DNA from: Betaproteobacteria bacterium
Lineage (GTDB): Bacteria > Pseudomonadota > Gammaproteobacteria > Burkholderiales > SG8-39
DNA: 9,771 nt
Direction of reading: 5' to 3'
Assembly: GCA_019237595.1 (NCBI GenBank)
Contig: JAFAGU010000182.1
Span: 1 to 9,771 of the forward strand
Shown: positions 5,305 to 9,771 of the stretch, piece by piece
Position numbering within the stretch: position 1 is the first letter of the stretch
How the letters are laid out: each line of letters starts with the position of its first letter
Notes under the pieces: generated by a model
What the model was told of the DNA's origin: nothing
What the model saw: the letters and a program-made list of their open reading frames with translations, nothing else
Databases searched by the model: none
Program-made: the position numbers and the translations under genes

Positions 5305-6492
5305 ATGAAGACCCGCAACTCGCTCGCCGCGTTCGCCCTCGCGCTCGGCGCCGCCTCGGCTTTCGGCCAAGCCAAGGAAATCCGCATCGCGCACGTATAC
5401 GATAAAACCGGGCCGCTCGAGGCCTATGCCAAGCAGACGCAGGCCGGCCTCATGATGGGGCTCGAATACCTGACCGGCGGCAAGATGGAGCTCAACGGCC
5501 GCAAGATCGTCGTCATTGAGAAGGACAGCCAGTCCAAGCCCGACGTCGGCAAGAGCCAGCTCGCCGCGGCCTTCGGGGACGACAAGGTGGATCTCGCCAT
5601 CGGCCCCACCAATTCCGGCGTGGCGCTCGCCATGCTCCCCGTGGCCGAGGAGTACAAGAAGATCCTCGTCGTTGAGCCGGCGGTCGCGGACTCCATCACC
5701 GGCGACAAGTGGAACCGCTACATCTTCCGCACCTCGCGCAACTCCACGCAGGACGCGGTTGCCGGCGCCGCGACAATCCAGGGCGATGCCCAGGTCGCCA
5801 CGCTGGCGCAGGACTACGCGTTCGGGCGCGACGGCGTGCAATCGTTCAAGGAGGCGCTCGCCAAGATCAACCCGAAGGCGAAAGTCGTCCATGAGGAATA
5901 CGCGCCCCAGCAGACCTCGGACTTCACCGCGCCGGCGCAGCGCCTCTTCGACGCGCTCAAGGACAAGCCGGGCCGCAAGATCATCGTCATCATCTGGGCG
6001 GGCGCCCATCCCATGACGAAGATCATGGACCTCAAGCCCGAGCGTTTCGGCATCGAGGTCGCCCCCGGCGGAAACATTCTTCCGGTCATGAAGACCTGGA
6101 AGAGCTATGCCGGCGTGGAAGGCGCGATCTATTACTACTACGGCTTCCCGAAGAACAAGATGAACGACTGGCTGGTGGCCGAGCACCAGAAGCGCTTCAA
6201 CCAGCCGCCCGACTTCTTCACCGCCGGCGGCTTTGCCGCGGCGAGCGCGGTCCTCGAGGCCATCAAGAAGGCGGGGGGCACCGACACGGAGAAGCTGATC
6301 GCCGCCATGGAAGGCCTGTCGTTCGACACGCCCAAGGGCACCATGACCTTCCGCAAGGAAGACCACCAGGCGCTCCAGGCGATGTATCACTTCCGGATCA
6401 AGAAGGAGCAGAAGAACGAGTGGGACCTGCTGGAGCTCGTGCGCGAGATTCCGGCGAAGGACATCCCGCTACCGATCCGCAACAAGCGCTGA
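5305..6492 (+). CDS. Periplasmic substrate-binding protein of a HAAT-type (Liv-like) ABC importer
   Basis: This is a type I periplasmic binding protein that captures a small solute and delivers it to the LivHMGF-type complex encoded just downstream. The 395-residue product has a cleavable signal peptide (1 to about 21, ending SAFG), with no lipobox cysteine. The mature part starts KEIRIAHVYDKTGPLEAYAK, the usual first strand and ligand-loop region of this family. The segment DLAIGPTNSGVALAMLPVAEE lies in the N-lobe and GGFAAASAVLEAIKKAGGTD in the C-lobe, followed by the characteristic GTMTFRKEDHQALQ near 351-364. The length is normal. The family binds branched-chain amino acids, amides, urea or aromatic acids, and nothing visible here fixes the ligand. 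The gene starts 33 nt after the protease stop. No separate promoter is evident in that gap, and a hairpin follows the gene. Confidence 0.9.
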   Translation: MKTRNSLAAFALALGAASAFGQAKEIRIAHVYDKTGPLEAYAKQTQAGLMMGLEYLTGGKMELNGRKIVVIEKDSQSKPDVGKSQLAAAFGDDKVDLAIGPTNSGVALAMLPVAEEYKKILVVEPAVADSITGDKWNRYIFRTSRNSTQDAVAGAATIQGDAQVATLAQDYAFGRDGVQSFKEALAKINPKAKVVHEEYAPQQTSDFTAPAQRLFDALKDKPGRKIIVIIWAGAHPMTKIMDLKPERFGIEVAPGGNILPVMKTWKSYAGVEGAIYYYYGFPKNKMNDWLVAEHQKRFNQPPDFFTAGGFAAASAVLEAIKKAGGTDTEKLIAAMEGLSFDTPKGTMTFRKEDHQALQAMYHFRIKKEQKNEWDLLELVREIPAKDIPLPIRNKR

Positions 6493-6500
6493 CGAGGGGT

Positions 6501-6530
6501 CCGGAGCGCCGGCGGCATCCGTCGCTCCGG
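6501..6530 (+). promoter_or_regulatory. Intercistronic hairpin between the binding-protein gene and livG
   Basis: CCGGAGCG (6501-6508) and CGCTCCGG (6523-6530) are perfect inverted repeats enclosing a 14-nt loop that can form a further CGG/CCG pairing. It lies 8 nt after the binding-protein stop and 8 nt before the livG ATG, with no following T run, so it is not a standard terminator. Such hairpins often protect the upstream message and reduce downstream expression. The 3' arm covers the place where a livG ribosome binding site would be expected. Confidence 0.55.
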
Positions 6531-6538
6531 TCATCGCG

Positions 6539-7300
6539 ATGGAACACCCGGTCCTCGAGACGCGCGGCCTGACGATCCGCTTCGGCGGCCATGTCGCCGT
6601 GAACGGCGTGAGCTGCGCTTTTCGCCCCGGCACGCTCACCGCCATCGTCGGACCGAACGGCGCAGGAAAGACGACGTACTTCAACCTCATCTCCGGGCAG
6701 CTGCCGGCGAGCGAGGGGCAGGTGCTCCTTTTCGGCGAGGATCTTACGCGCGCGAGCGCGCCCGTGCGCACCAGGAAGGGCATGGGCCGCGCGTTCCAGC
6801 TCACGAACCTCTTCCCGAGCCTCACGGTCCTGGAGAATGTGCGCCTCGCGGTCCAGGCACGCGCCGGCCTGGGATTGAACCTCGTATCGCTCTGGAGCGA
6901 CCACGTGGAGCTCCTCGAGCACGCGGAGAATTTTCTCGAGCGCGTGGCGCTCACCCAGCGGCGGGACACGCCTGCCTCGGAGCTCTCGCACGGCGACCAG
7001 CGCAAGCTGGAGGTCGCGATCCTCCTCGCGCTCGAGCCGGAGGTTTTCATGTTCGACGAGCCCACCGCCGGGATGAGCGTCGACGAGGTGCCGGTCATCC
7101 TGCGGCTCATCGAGGAGATCAAGGCGCAGAAGGACAAGACGATCCTCCTCGTCGAGCACAAGATGGACGTCGTGCGCTCGCTCGCCGATCGCATCATCGT
7201 GCTGCACCAGGGCGAGCTCGTTGCGGACGGCGCCCCGGCGGAGGTCATCGCCTCGCCGGTAGTGCAGGAGGCTTACCTCGGAGTCACGCGCAATGGCTGA
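6539..7300 (+). CDS. livG: LivG-type ABC transporter ATPase
   Basis: This is one of the two cytoplasmic ATPases driving the Liv-type importer. The 253-residue product has Walker A GPNGAGKTT at 38-46, Q-loop Gln87 (RAFQLTN) and an ABC signature LSHGDQRKLE at 149-158 in the LivG-typical GDQ form. Walker B is VFMFDEP at 169-175 with catalytic Glu174, and the switch histidine is His207 (LVEHKMD). The length and the C-terminal ending (AEVIASPVVQEAYLG) are those of LivG. The ATG at 6539 gives the normal N-terminus for the family. No clear Shine-Dalgarno sequence is visible, and a strong hairpin sits just upstream, so translation may be modest or depend on ribosomes arriving from the upstream gene. 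The stop overlaps livF by 8 nt. Confidence 0.95.
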   Translation: MEHPVLETRGLTIRFGGHVAVNGVSCAFRPGTLTAIVGPNGAGKTTYFNLISGQLPASEGQVLLFGEDLTRASAPVRTRKGMGRAFQLTNLFPSLTVLENVRLAVQARAGLGLNLVSLWSDHVELLEHAENFLERVALTQRRDTPASELSHGDQRKLEVAILLALEPEVFMFDEPTAGMSVDEVPVILRLIEEIKAQKDKTILLVEHKMDVVRSLADRIIVLHQGELVADGAPAEVIASPVVQEAYLGVTRNG

Positions 7301-8018
7301 GCCGCTCCTCGCCCTCGCCGGCGTGCAGACGCATATCGGCCGCTACCACATCCTCCAGGGCGTGGACTTCGCCGTGCCGAACGGGGAGCTCACGATGCTG
7401 CTCGGCCGCAATGGCGCCGGCAAGACGACAACGTTGCGCACGATCATGGGGCTGTGGCGCGCCTCGCAAGGCAGCATCCGGTTCGAGGGCGCCGACGTTT
7501 CTGCGCTCTCCACGCCTGCGATCGCCGACCTGGGCATCGCCTACGTGCCGGAGTCCATGGCGATCTTTGCCGGCCTCACCGTCGAGGAGAACCTCATCCT
7601 CGCGGCGCGCAGCGGCCCGCTCGACTCGGCGCGCCTGGACTGGATCTTCGGATTCTTCGGCGCGCTGAAGAAATTCTGGCACCTGCCGGCCGGGCTTCTC
7701 TCCGGCGGCCAGAAGCAGATGCTCGCCGTCGCGCGGGCGATCGTCGAGCCGCGCAAGCTCATCCTGATCGACGAGCCGACCAAGGGCCTCGCGCCCTCGA
7801 TCATCAACAACCTCATCGCGGCACTCGCCGAGCTCAAGAAGACAGCCACGACCGTCCTCATGGTGGAGCAGAATTTCCATGCCGCGCGCTCCCTCGGAGA
7901 CTCGGTCGCCGTGATGGACGGCGGGCGCATCGTGCACGCCGGACGCATGGCCGATCTCGCGGCCGACGCCGCGCTGCAGAGCCGGCTGCTCGGGCTTTCG
8001 TTGGACGCTCATCAATGA
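7293..8018 (+). CDS. livF: LivF-type ABC transporter ATPase
   Basis: This is the second ATPase of the importer, pairing with LivG. The 241-residue product has Walker A GRNGAGKTT at 38-46 and AYVPE at 83-87, where LivF proteins often carry Glu in place of the Q-loop Gln. The signature LSGGQ is at 136-140, and Walker B LILIDEP at 156-162 has Glu161. VEQN at 191-194 holds Gln in place of the switch His, also usual for LivF. A segment of about 15 residues between VEEN and the signature (SARLDWIFGFFGALKKFWH) differs from the more common charged LivF sequence there, but the length is normal. The start overlaps the livG end by 8 nt and the stop overlaps livH as ATGA, so livG, livF and livH should be translated in a coupled way. 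Confidence 0.95.
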   Translation: MAEPLLALAGVQTHIGRYHILQGVDFAVPNGELTMLLGRNGAGKTTTLRTIMGLWRASQGSIRFEGADVSALSTPAIADLGIAYVPESMAIFAGLTVEENLILAARSGPLDSARLDWIFGFFGALKKFWHLPAGLLSGGQKQMLAVARAIVEPRKLILIDEPTKGLAPSIINNLIAALAELKKTATTVLMVEQNFHAARSLGDSVAVMDGGRIVHAGRMADLAADAALQSRLLGLSLDAHQ

Positions 8019-8998
8019 GCAGCGCGCGCTTCGACTTCATCCCGCTCGTCCTCCTCGCGGCCATCGCCCTCGGCGCGCTCGCGCTCATCGGCAGCCCGGC
8101 GACCTGGGTCACGCTCACCGTGGCGGGCCTGGCGATGGGACTGCTCATCTTTATCATGTCCTCCGGGCTGACGCTTGTCTTCGGCCTGATGGATGTCATG
8201 AACTTCGCGCACGGGCTCTTCATCGCAGTCGGCGCCTACGTCGCGGCCTCCCTCGTGCGGCTCTTTCCCGCGCAGGCAGGCTCCGAGAGCTTCGCCGCCA
8301 ATCTGGTCGCGCTCGCTCCTGCGCTCCTCGCCGCCATGGCCGCGGCGGGGCTGCTCGGGCTCTTCTTCGAGCGCGTGATCATCCGGCCGGTGTACGGCCA
8401 GCACCTAAAGCAGATCCTGATCACCACCGGCGGCATGATCGTCGCCGAGCAGCTCATCCACGTGATCTGGGGCCCGGACCTGATCACGCTCGAGCGGCCG
8501 GGATCGCTTCGCGGCGCGATCCTCTTCGGCGACGTCGCGCTCGAGAAGTACCGTCTCGCCGCCGTGCTGCTCGGGCTGGCGGTCTTCGTCGGACTCGCCG
8601 TGGTGCTGAACCGGACCAAGATCGGGCTCCTCATCCGCGCCGGGGTGGAGAACGGCGAGATGGTGGAAGCCATGGGCTACCGCATCCGGCGCCTTTTCAT
8701 CGCGGTGTTCGTGGCCGGATCGGCGCTCGCCGGCCTCGGCGGCGCGCTGTGGGGCATGTACCAGGAAGCGGTCACCGTGGCGATCGGCGCCCAGATGATC
8801 GTGCTCATCTTCATCGTCATCATCATCGGCGGCCTGGGCTCGGTGACCGGCTGCTTCGTGGGCGCGCTTGCCGTGGGCCTCCTCGCCAACTACGTGAGCT
8901 ACCTCTCACCGAAAGTCGCGCTCGGGTCGAACATCCTGCTCATGGTGATCGTGCTCCTCTGGCGGCCGCGCGGGCTCTACCCGGCGGGGGGCCGATGA
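8015..8998 (+). CDS. livH: LivH-type inner-membrane permease
   Basis: This is one of the two transmembrane subunits forming the translocation path of the importer. The 327-residue product is strongly hydrophobic, with about eight or nine predicted helices. It shows the family block GLTLVFGLMDVMNFAHG at 51-67, the coupling-loop region GLLIRAGVENGEMVEAMGYR at 204-223 that contacts the ATPases, and GGLGSVTGCFVGA at 272-284. It ends in the typical WRPRGLYPAG. The ATG at 8015 overlaps the livF stop. The frame is open far upstream through livF, but that part is a frame shadow and shows no permease features. It is followed by livM with a 4-nt overlap. Confidence 0.95.
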   Translation: MSSARFDFIPLVLLAAIALGALALIGSPATWVTLTVAGLAMGLLIFIMSSGLTLVFGLMDVMNFAHGLFIAVGAYVAASLVRLFPAQAGSESFAANLVALAPALLAAMAAAGLLGLFFERVIIRPVYGQHLKQILITTGGMIVAEQLIHVIWGPDLITLERPGSLRGAILFGDVALEKYRLAAVLLGLAVFVGLAVVLNRTKIGLLIRAGVENGEMVEAMGYRIRRLFIAVFVAGSALAGLGGALWGMYQEAVTVAIGAQMIVLIFIVIIIGGLGSVTGCFVGALAVGLLANYVSYLSPKVALGSNILLMVIVLLWRPRGLYPAGGR

Positions 8999-9771
8999 TC
9001 GCTCGAGTGCTCTCCGGCGACTTGCCGCGCAGCCGCGCGCTTTCGGCGGCGCTCGTCGTCATCTTCGCCAGCCTCGCCGTGGCCCCCTTCGTCTTCCCTG
9101 GCACGCGCTCGCTGGATGTCGCCGCGCGCATCTGCGTCTTCATCCTCCTCGTGGCGAGCTACGACCTGCTCCTGGGCTACACCGGCATCGTGTCGTTCGC
9201 CCATACGATGTTCTTCGGCATCGGCGGCTACGGCATCGGCATCGCCGCCAGCCGCCTCGGCCCGAACTGGGGCGCGCTGGCGCTCGGCGTCGCGCTGGCG
9301 CTGCCCGCGGCGGCGATCATCGCGCTCGCCGTGGGCCTGCTGAGCCTGCGCGTGCGCGCCATTTTCTTCGCGATGATCACGCTCGCGGTGGCGTCGTTCT
9401 TCCAGATCCTGGCATCGCAGCTGTCGGACCTCACCGGCGGCGAGGATGGCCTGAACTTCAAGCTGCCGGCGCTGCTGTCGCCGGCGACGAGGTTCGCCGA
9501 GGCGCCGGTCCTCGGCGTCAGCGTCAACGGGCGCCTGCTCAGCTACTACCTCGTGTTCGCGGTGGTGCTCGCGCTGCTGCTGGCCCTGTTGCGCGTCGTG
9601 AACTCGCCGTTCGGGCGTGTGCTGCAGGCCATCCGCGAGAACGAGTTCCGCGCCGAGGCCCTCGGCTACCGCACCGTGATCTACCGCAGCGCGGCCAACG
9701 TGCTGGCGGCCATGGTCGCCGTGGTCGCCGGCGCGCTGTATGCGCTGTGGCTGCGCTACACGGGCCCCGAT
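8995..9771 (+). CDS. livM: LivM-type inner-membrane permease (3' truncated by window)
   Basis: This is the second transmembrane subunit of the importer. The first 259 residues are present and the frame is still open at the right edge; full LivM proteins are usually some 320-360 residues, so perhaps 60-100 are missing. The start overlaps the livH stop as ATGA. After a short positive N-terminus come several hydrophobic helices. The conserved block is DLLLGYTGIVSFAHTMFFG at 57-75, the LivM-typical TGGEDGL is at 147-153, and the ATPase-coupling segment is GRVLQAIRENEFRAEALGYR at 207-226. No frameshift or stop is seen in the visible part. Confidence 0.94.
   Translation, partial: MIARVLSGDLPRSRALSAALVVIFASLAVAPFVFPGTRSLDVAARICVFILLVASYDLLLGYTGIVSFAHTMFFGIGGYGIGIAASRLGPNWGALALGVALALPAAAIIALAVGLLSLRVRAIFFAMITLAVASFFQILASQLSDLTGGEDGLNFKLPALLSPATRFAEAPVLGVSVNGRLLSYYLVFAVVLALLLALLRVVNSPFGRVLQAIRENEFRAEALGYRTVIYRSAANVLAAMVAVVAGALYALWLRYTGPD

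Noticed and set aside
5278..6390. Long minus-strand open frame opposite the binding-protein gene.
   Set aside because: It has low-complexity composition expected of an antisense frame, while the + strand frame has a signal peptide, strong ribosome binding site and family motifs.
7454..8014. Upstream in-frame extension of livH through livF.
   Set aside because: This stretch is the shifted frame of livF with Arg/Ala-rich sequence. The ATGA overlap at 8015 gives the normal permease N-terminus.
1..9771. Search by eye for CRISPR repeats, insertion sequences, tandem repeats, toxin-antitoxin or defence genes.
   Set aside because: None was seen. Nearly all sequence is accounted for by recognised core-type genes, and no gap exceeds about 160 bases.

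Overview
This is a GC-rich, gene-dense chromosomal segment that looks betaproteobacterial (Burkholderiales or a related lineage). The assignment rests on the gene order Rieske–cytochrome b–cytochrome c1 followed by sspA–sspB, on cytochrome b details shared by beta/gammaproteobacteria (PVWY Qo motif, 15-residue spacing of the helix-D histidines), and on a DegS-like protease divergent from petA. The species cannot be named from this sequence alone.

Layout. Positions 2-118 hold the last 38 codons of a + strand gene, probably a tyrosine recombinase (integrase). It stops 6 nt short of the 3' end of a minus-strand tRNA-Thr(UGU) at 125-200, an arrangement typical of an element inserted at a tRNA gene. 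From 232 to 3954 all genes are on the minus strand and, in transcription order, are petA (Rieske), petB (cytochrome b), petC (cytochrome c1), sspA and sspB. petA-petB-petC are tightly packed, with a 2-nt gap and then an ATGA overlap. A probable hairpin terminator separates petC from sspA. The petABC promoter lies in a 159-bp divergent intergenic region (3955-4113), and from there a DegS/HtrA-type periplasmic protease gene runs rightward (4114-5271).

From 5305 to the right edge there is a HAAT-type (branched-chain amino acid/amide family) ABC importer, all on the + strand: substrate-binding protein, LivG and LivF ATPases, LivH permease, and LivM permease cut by the window end. The last four genes overlap by 8, 4 and 4 nt. 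The binding-protein gene has a very strong ribosome binding site and is separated from livG by a GC-rich hairpin, which fits higher expression of the binding protein than of the membrane complex.

Functionally, the left half makes respiratory complex III together with the SspA/SspB stress and proteolysis-adaptor pair. The centre makes an envelope stress protease and the right half makes an uptake system whose substrate the sequence does not reveal. No stretch longer than 300 bases lacks a gene. I see no CRISPR array, insertion sequence or obviously new system. The window is mostly housekeeping; the integrase/tRNA junction at the left edge is the most likely door to accessory DNA, which would lie to the left of the window.
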